A DNA stretch of 64,000 bases from Chloroflexota bacterium (GTDB taxonomy: Bacteria; Chloroflexota; Dehalococcoidia; Lucifugimonadales; GCA-2722455), in contig PBMB01000020.1 in the NCBI GenBank assembly GCA_002722455.1, forward strand, positions 1 through 64,000, in the 5' to 3' direction. The notes under the pieces were generated by a model. That model worked only from the letters and a program-made list of their open reading frames with translations. It did no database searches and was not told where the DNA came from. The position numbers and the translations under genes were made by a program. Shown piece after piece: positions 44,684-52,373 of the stretch (the first letter of the stretch is position 1; the number at the start of each line of letters is the position of its first letter).

Positions 44684-45685
44684 TTAATCTGGTTGTTGTA
44701 TATTACAATAATTATATAATTTAGAATGGGTATTTTTGATATTTTTGTATTTATCTAGATTAAAAAGATTAGTCTTTGGTAGAAATATCGAATTAATAAA
44801 TTGATTTATACTTTCTTGCATTCCAGCAAATCCGAATATAGGGTTTTGTGCTTCATGGTGTTCAGTTTCAAGTTCTTTATTTTGATACTGATATTGTAAA
44901 CTACCAGATAGTAAATCACATTTAATAATACCATCAGCAAAAAATAATTCAAACTGTATGTTTGTATTAGGACAGTTACGTAAATTAAATTTCCATTCGC
45001 CAGAATACCCATCTGTATATTCAAGTAAAATTGAACCTATGTCATAAGTGTTTTTTTTCGATTCAATGTATTTGACATATCCAATATCAGAATAACTAAA
45101 TAAATCAATTAAAGATATGTACCAAGTTGAAAGATTAATTACGTTGTTTTTTATTTCGAGAATATCATTACTCCAACCTTTGCTCCAATCCACTTGTAAT
45201 TCAATTTTTGATTTTAAAATTTTTCCAAATTTATTAGATTTTAAAAGTTGTTCACAGCGATTAATTACAGGCAAATAATTCAATTCCAGATCAATATGAA
45301 AGGAAATTTTTTGATCGGAAATAAGATTGTTTGCATAAATAAATTTATTTCCTAAATATAATGGAGGTTCTACAAAAATATGTTTATGAGCTTCAATCGA
45401 ATCGATTATTATAGGAGAACTATTTTTGTAAGGTAAACCGATGAATACAGCATCAATTTCAGGGTGTTTTAGTAAATCACGATAGTCTTTGAATAATTTA
45501 ACTGTATTACCTATAAGTGATTTAGCTGAATTAAGAGTTTTATCTGTTTTGGCAGACACACCTATAATTTCGGTGTCTTTTCTATTAAGGAGTATAGGTA
45601 AATAAGCCTCTTTTGCCCAATGCCCGAAGCCAATCAATCCTATTTTTATTGAATTATTATTATTAATCATTTTCGTTATTTCCAA
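44684..45685 (-). CDS. Gfo/Idh/MocA-family oxidoreductase
   Basis: A 333-residue NAD(P)-dependent oxidoreductase. The Rossmann loop is IGLIGFGHWAKEAYLPIL (16-33), GFGHWA replacing the common GxGxxA. The FVEPPLYLG segment corresponds to the family's conserved E-K-P (here E-P-P), so the usual catalytic-site lysine in EKP is replaced by proline. Later residues include FHIDLELNYLPVI. The EPP change is unusual and could mean a different activity or a redox-silent role. Short distance (24 bases) to the divergent MBL gene. Confidence 0.75.
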   Translation of the reverse strand: MEITKMINNNNSIKIGLIGFGHWAKEAYLPILLNRKDTEIIGVSAKTDKTLNSAKSLIGNTVKLFKDYRDLLKHPEIDAVFIGLPYKNSSPIIIDSIEAHKHIFVEPPLYLGNKFIYANNLISDQKISFHIDLELNYLPVINRCEQLLKSNKFGKILKSKIELQVDWSKGWSNDILEIKNNVINLSTWYISLIDLFSYSDIGYVKYIESKKNTYDIGSILLEYTDGYSGEWKFNLRNCPNTNIQFELFFADGIIKCDLLSGSLQYQYQNKELETEHHEAQNPIFGFAGMQESINQFINSIFLPKTNLFNLDKYKNIKNTHSKLYNYCNIQQPD

Positions 45686-45775
45686 TTATATAATAAGGAT
45701 AAAATAGTTGTGCTATACTTTTTTAGATATAAAAGTATTACAGGGGCAATACATGATAATAGGGTTCCGGTTATA

Positions 45776-46648
45776 ATGATTTGTTTACAGGTTTTGTGTT
45801 CAGGGACACCTACTCCTAGTCATCTCCGATGGGGGTCTTCATTCGTTTTAAAGATGGATGATTCTAAATGGTTTATGTTTGACTGTGGACCAGCAGCAAC
45901 GTATAAGTTGGTTCAGGCAGGAATTAGTCCACTAGATGTATCTGATTTATTTTTTACACATCATCATTCAGATCATGATTCAGATTATGCATGTTTGTTA
46001 TTATCTCGTTTTGATATGTCTATTGGAAACGAATCTCCTTTGAAAGTTTATGGACCTCCTCCTACAGTCAGTTTAACGGAAAAACTGATTGCTGAAGATC
46101 AAGGTGCATATTGGCATGATATTGTGGCGAGAACAAATCACCCACTCAGTTTGTGGGCATATCAGCAGCGTGGAGGAGTATTACCTAGAGCTGTACCTGT
46201 AGTTGATTCAAAAGATATATCTCCAGGAGTTGTTCTTTCAAATGATGATGTGGTTATAGAAGCTGCAAGAGTTGAACATGTTCAACCATATTTAGATTCT
46301 TTAGCATATCGTGTTAATTATAATCAAGGTTCAATAGTATTTTCTGGTGATACTCGTCCATGTCAGTCACTTATTGATCTAGCAAAAAATGCAGATGTAT
46401 TAGTTATGGAGTGCATCAGATTACATAAAGATATGAAAGACAATATTACTTCAGAATGTGAGTCAAGTGCACAAGCTGCTGGTGAAGTAGCAAATAGTGC
46501 TGGAGTAAAAATGTTAGTCTTAACTCATCAATCACCTGATTTGGACCAACCTTTTAAAAAAGAAGAAGTTATTCAGGAAGTTCAGAAATCGTATAATGGT
46601 CGAATCGAATGGGCTGTTGAGTTAGAACAGATTTGTTATGAGGCTTAG
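45776..46648 (+). CDS. MBL-fold metallo-hydrolase (RNase Z-like/arylsulfatase-like)
   Basis: A 290-residue metallo-beta-lactamase-fold hydrolase. The metal motif is THHHSDHDSDY (HxHxDH), the later ligands are in IVFSGDTRPC (D) and LVLTHQSPD (H), and the N-terminus ICLQVLCSGTPTPS matches the family's first strand. I chose ATG 45776; the frame is open to GTG 45710, but the 22 extra residues look unlike an MBL start. It could cleave phosphodiesters, lactones or aryl sulfates. It ends in a hairpin shared with the convergent gene. Confidence 0.82.
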   Translation: MICLQVLCSGTPTPSHLRWGSSFVLKMDDSKWFMFDCGPAATYKLVQAGISPLDVSDLFFTHHHSDHDSDYACLLLSRFDMSIGNESPLKVYGPPPTVSLTEKLIAEDQGAYWHDIVARTNHPLSLWAYQQRGGVLPRAVPVVDSKDISPGVVLSNDDVVIEAARVEHVQPYLDSLAYRVNYNQGSIVFSGDTRPCQSLIDLAKNADVLVMECIRLHKDMKDNITSECESSAQAAGEVANSAGVKMLVLTHQSPDLDQPFKKEEVIQEVQKSYNGRIEWAVELEQICYEA

Positions 46649-46668
46649 ATTTTTATATGAATCTAAGC
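46643..46668. terminator. Convergent terminator hairpin over both stop codons
   Basis: GCTTAGATT (46643-46651) pairs perfectly with AATCTAAGC (46660-46668) over an 8-base AT loop. It contains the MBL gene's stop and the stop of the convergent glycosidase-like gene, a compact arrangement. There is only a short T-run on one side. Confidence 0.55.
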
Positions 46669-48128
46669 GAATACAACTTGGCTCTCCGCATCTTTAGTCT
46701 AATGCGTACTGGTTTACCTATTAATTTTGAGAGGTCAGATCTACCATTCCATGTTACTGTTTTTGATATATGATCTCCAGTTATGGAGTCACAGTCTTCA
46801 AATGATAGTCCAGGGATTGGAGGAGAGTGGAATCGACGATTATCATTAGATGCATCTGCTATCTCAACAAGTATTTCTCCCCCCAGGCGTGTATAGGTGT
46901 TTAGTTTCATATTGCTTCCTTCGAAGTCTGCTATTAGAGTTGTACATGCACCATGAGAATCTGCATCCAAAGACATAAATCCATCTTCACGCCAAGTTGC
47001 GGTAAAGATACCTGGCTCTTCTATAGAGGTGTCAAAGAATACTGTGTTATGTGAGGATATACGGGGAGTAATTGGTGTTGACCATTCTCCTGGTTTTAAG
47101 CTTACAAGACCACAACCTGCATAAACACTACCAGCAGAATTTGTACCAGGTTCTCCTGCAGCGATGATTGGTCCCGGTAAGGGACGGTGCCAGTTTTTAC
47201 CATCACGACTAGTCATCATGTGAATATCTGTATAGTCTTCTGTTCGGTGGTACAAGGCTGGGAACATCAAATGGGCATCAGAATCTGGCCATTTATTGTA
47301 AGAGTTTGTATATATATCTGTATCAGGTGAGTCGTGAAGACTTGCCCTAACAAGTGGTGTGGGTGTAGGCCAGTTTGAAAAATCTTCAGTTTCTGAGTAT
47401 GAGATTAATCTTTGACCATGTGAAGTTCCATGTTCATGGCCAGTCCATCCTCGAAAATAACCGACATACTTTCCTTTTTCAGGGTCAAAGCGAATGATTT
47501 GTTGGACATCGCTTATGTACTTTGATACTAGAGGCTTTTTGATTAGCTTCCATATGAATCCGTCAGCTGAGACTGCACCCAATATACAAAATCGTCCTTC
47601 ATAAGTACCTATAGTGGCAAGTTTATAGCGTTCATCTTTAGGTGCATTATTGTCTATGAATACACCTGCACCATGCGCATCACGCCCTGGAGATGCCTCC
47701 CGACCAAAGACTAAATTATTTTCTCGAGAACCGTGATATTTAATAGTTCCAATATTTGGTTTTATCCAGTTAACACCATCTGTAGATTCAGCATATGCTA
47801 ATATCCGTTGAGTTCCTACGTCTTCGTCAGCATCTAAATCTTCAATATCTGTCCCACTATCGTAATAGAGTTTGAAGATACCATTATCTTCTAATAGAGT
47901 GTTGTAAACTCCGATTCCATTCAGTGCACCTTTTTCTCCAATGCGATCAGGAGAAATTAAGGGCTTTGAAGAAATTTTTGGAAGATGAGGTGTAAGTTTA
48001 ATTCCATAAGGAATCTCCCAACTTTCAGGCTTTTCTCCTCCGAAAGACAAACCGTACCCAGGTTCTATTAGATCCCAATCAATGAAAACATGTTTTTTAG
48101 TCCCAAGATGAAAAGGTTCGTACGCCAT
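46653..48128 (-). CDS. Glycoside hydrolase-like five-bladed propeller protein (GH32/43/130-like)
   Basis: A 491-residue protein whose repeated 'YYDSGTD', 'YAESTDGVNWIKP', 'SADGFIWKL', 'MMTSRDGKNWHRP' pattern is that of five-bladed beta-propeller glycosidases and related lyases. A candidate acid triad cannot be assigned safely: FIDWDLIEPG at the N-terminus and RDAHGAG supply D residues. No signal peptide is seen. RBS AAGGAG precedes the ATG. It may hydrolyse an intracellular oligosaccharide, or the fold may serve binding only. Neighbours (Gfo/Idh, PhyH-like genes) do not narrow this. Confidence 0.6.
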   Translation of the reverse strand: MAYEPFHLGTKKHVFIDWDLIEPGYGLSFGGEKPESWEIPYGIKLTPHLPKISSKPLISPDRIGEKGALNGIGVYNTLLEDNGIFKLYYDSGTDIEDLDADEDVGTQRILAYAESTDGVNWIKPNIGTIKYHGSRENNLVFGREASPGRDAHGAGVFIDNNAPKDERYKLATIGTYEGRFCILGAVSADGFIWKLIKKPLVSKYISDVQQIIRFDPEKGKYVGYFRGWTGHEHGTSHGQRLISYSETEDFSNWPTPTPLVRASLHDSPDTDIYTNSYNKWPDSDAHLMFPALYHRTEDYTDIHMMTSRDGKNWHRPLPGPIIAAGEPGTNSAGSVYAGCGLVSLKPGEWSTPITPRISSHNTVFFDTSIEEPGIFTATWREDGFMSLDADSHGACTTLIADFEGSNMKLNTYTRLGGEILVEIADASNDNRRFHSPPIPGLSFEDCDSITGDHISKTVTWNGRSDLSKLIGKPVRIRLKMRRAKLYSLRFI

Positions 48129-48140
48129 TAGAATACTCCT

Positions 48141-48674
48141 TTAATTAAACCATTTAATTGTGCATCCTTCTGGCTCAGATGTTGGTGTCGTAGGGCTAGA
48201 ATTTTGAAGTAAGTCGTTTAAAGCGTTTTTAAGATAATGTGTTTTTACAGCATTCTCATCATCATAATTATCGTCAATTGCACCATGATATTTAAGGGTA
48301 CGAGATTGATCAAAAACAAATACCTCAGGGGTTTTTTCCGCACCATATGAATGTGCCACTTCCTGTGTTTCATCATATAGATATGGGAAATTAAAATTCT
48401 TTTCAAGAGCACGTTTTTTCATTTCTGCAAAACTATCAGCTGGATATTGATTAGCATCATTTGAACTGATTACTAATATTTGTACATCTTGAGATTTGAA
48501 AGAATCTTGTATTGCAACAATGCGGTCTTCCCACGCTTGTGCGAAAGGACAGTGGTTACAACTAAAAATTACTACTAATATAGATTTAGCCGAGTAATCT
48601 TTAAGAGCAATAGATTTTTCGTTTGTATCAATAAGTGTGAAACTTGGGGCTTTGTCACCAATTTTAATGGCCAT
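48141..48674 (-). CDS. Thioredoxin-fold/AhpC-TSA-like protein
   Basis: A 177-residue thioredoxin-fold protein. The redox pair is C39-N-H-C42 in FSCNHCPFAQAWEDR, in the position of the peroxiredoxin/ResA-like CxxC. The motif VEVISSNDANQYP-like segment (ILVISSNDANQYPADSF) and the cis-proline region EKTPEVFVFD match the 'thioredoxin family' subgroup that includes YneN. No signal peptide or anchor is seen, so it acts in the cytoplasm. It lies 28 bases after the DF-type gene and probably shares its transcript. Confidence 0.82.
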   Translation of the reverse strand: MAIKIGDKAPSFTLIDTNEKSIALKDYSAKSILVVIFSCNHCPFAQAWEDRIVAIQDSFKSQDVQILVISSNDANQYPADSFAEMKKRALEKNFNFPYLYDETQEVAHSYGAEKTPEVFVFDQSRTLKYHGAIDDNYDDENAVKTHYLKNALNDLLQNSSPTTPTSEPEGCTIKWFN

Positions 48675-48702
48675 AAAACTAACTCCTTAATATATATTTA
48701 TT

Positions 48703-49008
48703 TTATTTACGTAGGGCATGTTGTATTAATTCAAGAGGGGGCAGGGGAGATATTTTCCCGTTTGGTAATGTATATGCGCGGCAAGTTAAAGCAAAATGTG
48801 GGTTTTGAGGAAGCATGTCAATATCTTCATCATTAATTAATATTGTTGGAGATCCTAGGAATGAGAAATTTTCTGCTTCTTTTTGCGTGAATATTTCTTT
48901 AATTTCAATAGGTGCATTAATTTTTTCAAGCTGCATAGCTTTTTTTAATCGATCAAGTGCTGTTTCATGTGATGGGCATCCATCAAAATAAAGGAATTGA
49001 ATTTTCAT
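48703..49008 (-). CDS. DF-family-like thioredoxin-fold protein (Cys form)
   Basis: A 101-residue protein similar to small 'DF (seleno)protein' thioredoxin-like proteins: FLYFDGCPSHETALDRL has the F-D-G-C-P redox site at C11, with Cys where some relatives carry selenocysteine, and SPTILINDEDI contains a cis-proline strand. Only one obvious active cysteine is present at the first site (a second is C83 in LTCRAY). Paired with the CxxC protein at 48141-48674. The role is unknown, possibly metal or thiol handling. Confidence 0.6.
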   Translation of the reverse strand: MKIQFLYFDGCPSHETALDRLKKAMQLEKINAPIEIKEIFTQKEAENFSFLGSPTILINDEDIDMLPQNPHFALTCRAYTLPNGKISPLPPLELIQHALRK

Positions 49009-49133
49009 TAGAGGTTAGTATGTTTTAAATTTAAATGCGATTGCAGTATATTATAAAGTGCGAAATTTGATAACTCAATCCTTATTTAAATTTTAGATTT
49101 ATTATCAAATTAGTTATTACTGATGGTGAAATA

Positions 49134-50078
49134 GTGGTTACTCAAGAGCAGAATTCTGTACTTTTATTTTCTGGTGGGGTTGGTGGAGCGAAACTAGCAG
49201 TAGGCTTGTCAGGTATACTTGAGCCAAATGAGCTTTCTATAGTGGTTAATACTGCTGATGATGAAGAAATATATGGATTACATATTTCTCCAGATATTGA
49301 TACAGTCTTATATTCTATTGCAGATATTGTTAATAAAGAAACTGGATGGGGAATTAATAATGATACATTTACAACTTTAGAGAGTTTCTCTTTATTAGGT
49401 GAAGAGACATGGTTTCGAATAGGAGATATAGATTTTCAAACTCACATAAAACGAACTAAGATGCTTATAGATGGATATTCTCTTTCGGATGTGACGGATT
49501 TCTTTACTAAAAAATTTAAGATACCAAATAAAATTATTCCAATGACTGATGGTAATGTTCGAACTGTATTACAAACTGATAAGGGTAAATTAAAATTTCA
49601 AGAGTATTTTGTAAGAGAAAACTGTAAACCTATTGTTCATTCAATTCAATATGAAGGGGCCTTAAATTCAAATATTTCAAAAGGATTTCTTCATGCATTA
49701 AACACATCGAAATTATTAATAATTGGACCATCTAATCCACTTTTAAGTATAAATCCTATCTTATCTATTCCTAAGGTACGTGATTTGTTTTTAAAATTTG
49801 ATGGTTTAAGAATAGCAGTGAGTCCAATTATTAATGATCATGCAATACGCGGGCCTCTAGCTAAAATTATGTCAGAGCTAGGTCTTGCTCCAAGTTGTAC
49901 CGAAATTGCCAAATATTATAAAGATATCTGTGATATTTTTGTGATAGATTCGTCTGATTCTTTGAATAGAAGAGGGATAGAAAATTTAGGGATGGATGTT
50001 TTTGTAACTGACATAATAATGAACAATGATCAATCAAAAAAGATTTTGGCTGAAAAATTAATGAACTATTTAAAATAA
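49134..50078 (+). CDS. cofD: 2-phospho-L-lactate transferase (F420 biosynthesis)
   Basis: A 314-residue CofD that transfers the phospholactyl (or phosphoenolpyruvyl) group to the deazaflavin FO to form F420-0 or its dehydro form. The N-terminal LFSGGVGGAKLAVGLSGI motif and NTADDEEIYGLHISPDIDTVLYS contain conserved substrate-binding residues, with SNPLLSINPIL and the C-terminal DIFVIDS also typical. The start is GTG 49134. The partner cofC is three genes downstream. The glutamate ligase cofE/fbiB and the FO synthase genes are not in the window. Confidence 0.93.
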   Translation: MVTQEQNSVLLFSGGVGGAKLAVGLSGILEPNELSIVVNTADDEEIYGLHISPDIDTVLYSIADIVNKETGWGINNDTFTTLESFSLLGEETWFRIGDIDFQTHIKRTKMLIDGYSLSDVTDFFTKKFKIPNKIIPMTDGNVRTVLQTDKGKLKFQEYFVRENCKPIVHSIQYEGALNSNISKGFLHALNTSKLLIIGPSNPLLSINPILSIPKVRDLFLKFDGLRIAVSPIINDHAIRGPLAKIMSELGLAPSCTEIAKYYKDICDIFVIDSSDSLNRRGIENLGMDVFVTDIIMNNDQSKKILAEKLMNYLK

Positions 50079-50088
50079 ATATAAGTGG

Positions 50089-50121
50089 TAGAACATGGTT
50101 ATGAGACGAATCAATGTTCTA
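50089..50121 (+). promoter_or_regulatory. Hairpin between cofD and the Lys-rich micro-ORF
   Basis: TAGAACAT (50089-50096) pairs with ATGTTCTA (50114-50121) over a 17-base loop. No U-tract follows, so it looks more like an RNA processing or regulatory element than a classic terminator. Confidence 0.35.
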
Positions 50122-50178
50122 AAGTACTTGAGTTTAATGAATTAATATTTTATGGTTATTTTAAATAATGGAGGGCAA

Positions 50179-50289
50179 ATGGGTAAAGATAGAAAATTTA
50201 AAAAAGAAGTAAAAAAGCCAAAAAAAGCTAAAGAGAAAAAACCTTTTGGTGGAAAGATTCTAACTCCAACTACCCCAACTGTATCTTAA
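50179..50289 (+). CDS. Lys-rich 36-residue protein inside the F420 cluster
   Basis: An ORF below normal length cut-offs. ATG 50179 is preceded by TGGAGG (50169-50174), an excellent Shine-Dalgarno sequence with a 4-base spacer. The 36 residues start MGKDRKFKKEVKKPKKAKEK, followed by KPFGGKILTPTTPTVS: about 40% lysine in the first half and a Thr/Pro tail. Its next gene starts 25 bases downstream. It looks like a small RNA- or DNA-binding basic protein of a type found in other bacteria, but I do not recognise a specific family. Coding is likely because of the RBS and intact frame. Confidence 0.72.
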   Translation: MGKDRKFKKEVKKPKKAKEKKPFGGKILTPTTPTVS

Positions 50290-50313
50290 GGTATCAAAAA
50301 AAGTAGTTTTGAT

Positions 50314-51195
50314 ATGGCTATTTTAGATGGTTTAGAAATAGGAGTTGTCTTCCCTCAATATGAGATTGGCAATGACCCTGAAGTAATAAAAGATTTTATC
50401 CAAGTAGCTGAAGGATTAGGGTATGGTCATGTAATGACATATGAACATGTTCTTGGAGCTAATGCTGAATCTTCCTTAGTAAGTAGTCTATATATGCATA
50501 GGCATGCATTTCATGAACCATTTGTTCTATTTGGGTTTCTCGCTGGAGTTACGAATAAAATCAAATTAATGACAGGAATTGTCATACTACCTCAGAGGCA
50601 AACAGCCTTAGTTGCAAAGCAGGCAGCCCAAGTTGACGTATTGAGTAATGGTAGATTTAGGTTAGGCATAGGTTTAGGTTCAAATCTTTTTGAATATGAA
50701 GCTATGGGTGAGGATTTTCATAATCGAGGTCGTAGAGTAGAAGAACAAGTTGATGTCATGAGGAAGTTATGGACTAATGAAGTAATAACATATTCTGGGA
50801 AGTGGCATAAAATAACAGATGCTGGTATTAATCCACTTCCAGTTCAACGTCCAATTCCTATATGGTTTGGAGGAATGGCTGATCCTGTTTTACGTCGTAT
50901 AGCTCGTTTAGGAAATGGTTGGTTACCTAATGGAAAACCTGATGAAAAAATGGAACTATTTGTTAGACAATTAGAGAAATATACTCAAAAAGAAGGACGT
51001 AATTTGTCTGACATTACTATAGATGCAAGAGTTTCTATAGTAGGAAAAACATCTCAGGAAATAGAATCAGAAATTCTATCATGGAAATCCCTGGGTGCTT
51101 CCGTTATTTCTATAAATACATTAGATTCAAATTTAAAATTACCTAGTGATCATATAAATATATTAACTAAATTTATGGAAGATTTTAAGAAATAG
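50314..51195 (+). CDS. LLM-class F420-dependent oxidoreductase
   Basis: A 293-residue luciferase-like TIM-barrel flavin/F420 oxidoreductase. Conserved stretches are MTYEHVLGAN, LMTGIVILPQRQTALVAKQAAQVDVLSNGRFRLGIGLG and PIPIWFGGMADPVLRRIARLGNGW. The F420-binding reading rests on its family and its position between cofD and cofC; FMN cannot be excluded. It starts 25 bases after the Lys-rich micro-ORF and ends one base inside cofC, so it shares that transcript. Confidence 0.86.
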   Translation: MAILDGLEIGVVFPQYEIGNDPEVIKDFIQVAEGLGYGHVMTYEHVLGANAESSLVSSLYMHRHAFHEPFVLFGFLAGVTNKIKLMTGIVILPQRQTALVAKQAAQVDVLSNGRFRLGIGLGSNLFEYEAMGEDFHNRGRRVEEQVDVMRKLWTNEVITYSGKWHKITDAGINPLPVQRPIPIWFGGMADPVLRRIARLGNGWLPNGKPDEKMELFVRQLEKYTQKEGRNLSDITIDARVSIVGKTSQEIESEILSWKSLGASVISINTLDSNLKLPSDHINILTKFMEDFKK

Positions 51196-51800
51196 TGTCG
51201 ACTGAGTTTGTAGCTATTATTCCTATAAAGAAGTTTGTTGTTGCGAAATCTCGATTATCTCCTGTATTTAGCAATGTCCAAAGAAAAAGGATAGCTAGGA
51301 CCGTGTTTGAGATAGTTTTAAAAGAAGTTCAGAAGTCAGGGTTTAAAAAAGTATGGATAATTTCAAATGATAGCTTAATTAAAGCAAAATTTGGATCGAT
51401 TACTGGTATTGAGGTACTATTTGATGAACATTATGATATAAATAAGACCCTTCAGACAAAATTTAAAATGGCAGCGTTGCAATCTCTTGTACCAGTTTAT
51501 CTTCCTGCAGATTTACCATTGATTACTTCAGCTGACATTAATAAAATTCTTAAAAAATCATCATCTGGTAGAAATTTAGTTATTATTCCTGATCGAAAGT
51601 GTATAGGGACTAACTGTATTGTTCTTCCTAAACATTTAGTTGAAGATTTTACTCCTTTATTAGGCAAGTTAAGTTATTATTCCCATCTATCTCAGGCGAA
51701 GTTGAATGGTTTGCCAATTATGGCATTTGAAGTATTTTCAGTTTCCAACGATTTAGACACATATGAAGACTTACAAATAATCAGAAGATATTTAAAATAA
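51195..51800 (+). CDS. cofC: 2-phospho-L-lactate guanylyltransferase (F420 biosynthesis)
   Basis: A 201-residue CofC of the nucleotidyltransferase fold, which activates 2-phospho-L-lactate or phosphoenolpyruvate with GTP for CofD. The N-terminus AIIPIKKFVVAKSRLSP carries the GT-A nucleotide loop, and PADLPLITSADI holds the metal-binding acid. The start is GTG 51195, whose first base is the last base of the LLM gene's stop codon. The product feeds CofD from the same operon. Confidence 0.88.
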   Translation: MSTEFVAIIPIKKFVVAKSRLSPVFSNVQRKRIARTVFEIVLKEVQKSGFKKVWIISNDSLIKAKFGSITGIEVLFDEHYDINKTLQTKFKMAALQSLVPVYLPADLPLITSADINKILKKSSSGRNLVIIPDRKCIGTNCIVLPKHLVEDFTPLLGKLSYYSHLSQAKLNGLPIMAFEVFSVSNDLDTYEDLQIIRRYLK

Positions 51801-51831
51801 TATATTAGTCTGTTTGCTTAAATTGTCACTA

Positions 51832-52020
51832 ATGTTTTACGTGGGTCAAGTTATAACTATGTTAAAAATATTACTTATCATCCTTTGGCCCTTTTGGATA
51901 ATTTTAAAGTTTATCAAGCGGTTACTCTGGTCCTATTTTGGCGAGTTTGCTAGAGCTAAGAAAGAAGGTGCCTCGACTGGAGAAAATGGCGGTTTTGATG
52001 GTGGAGACTCGGGTGGGTAA
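51832..52020 (+). CDS. Small hydrophobic membrane protein with Gly-rich tail
   Basis: About 62 residues if translation starts at ATG 51832; a start at ATG 51859 would give 53, and TTG 51814 gives 68. None has a strong ribosome binding site. The middle is one strongly hydrophobic helix (MLKILLIILWPFWIILKFIK), the end is GASTGENGGFDGGDSGG. It follows cofC by about 30 bases. No family recognised. Coding is plausible because the frame is intact and ends cleanly. Confidence 0.45.
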   Translation: MFYVGQVITMLKILLIILWPFWIILKFIKRLLWSYFGEFARAKKEGASTGENGGFDGGDSGG

Positions 52021-52373
52021 GGACTAAAGAAATAATAATGAATTGATCTTTTTAAAGCAAACCTCTGTGATTAAGAAAAATGATCAATATGGTAATACAA
52101 GTAATAGTATTTTTCTATAATTTATCTTATTCTAGATATAAATACTTGGTCAAAACCTAACAGACTTTAAAAATATTGTGTAATAAATGATCTATTGTGC
52201 CAGTTCTAATAGATCATCTGCCATGTTACCAGCTTCTCTCGTTAGGATTGCTATGGATACCATAGAGAGAAAAATATGAAAGAGTTGGTTCTACTGGATT
52301 AGTTGCATGGAAATCGTTGAAAACTGGAGTTATTGTTAAAGTAAGGAATAAAATTTAAGGATTTTGAAAACTC
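52021..52373. other. Gene-poor 353-base spacer before typA with remnant sequence
   Basis: No intact gene. From 52051 on the minus strand lies a fragment homologous to the C-terminus of the membrane protein at 55057-55359 (see the repeat entry). Downstream a perfect inverted repeat TGATCTATT/AATAGATCA (52188-52196 and 52208-52216) and a second small palindrome CTATGG/CCATAG (52251-52265) occur. Short open stretches on both strands near 52190-52350 hint at old coding sequence, but I cannot identify it. The last 40 bases before typA hold AAGGATTTTG, a modest ribosome binding site. Confidence 0.6.
52051..52088 (-). pseudogene. Remnant 3' end of a small membrane-protein gene (left copy of direct repeat)
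   Basis: About 38 bases are roughly 82% identical (31 of 38 counted) to 55056-55093 and align at the same stop codon. On the minus strand they encode ITILIIFLNHRGLL-stop against IITLIIFLNHRDLL-stop in the intact gene. Upstream the minus-strand frame is stopped after about 21 codons, so this is a decayed copy. Both copies have the same orientation, so they form a direct repeat around typA and the phosphatase gene. Confidence 0.65.

Noticed and set aside
52188-52350. Universal-stress-protein-like fragments: minus-strand GNMADDLLELAQ and plus-strand ERVGSTGLVAWKSLKTGVI
   Set aside because: They look faintly like USP segments, but they lie on opposite strands, are 20-30 residues long and are cut by stops. 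This is too weak to call a pseudogene.
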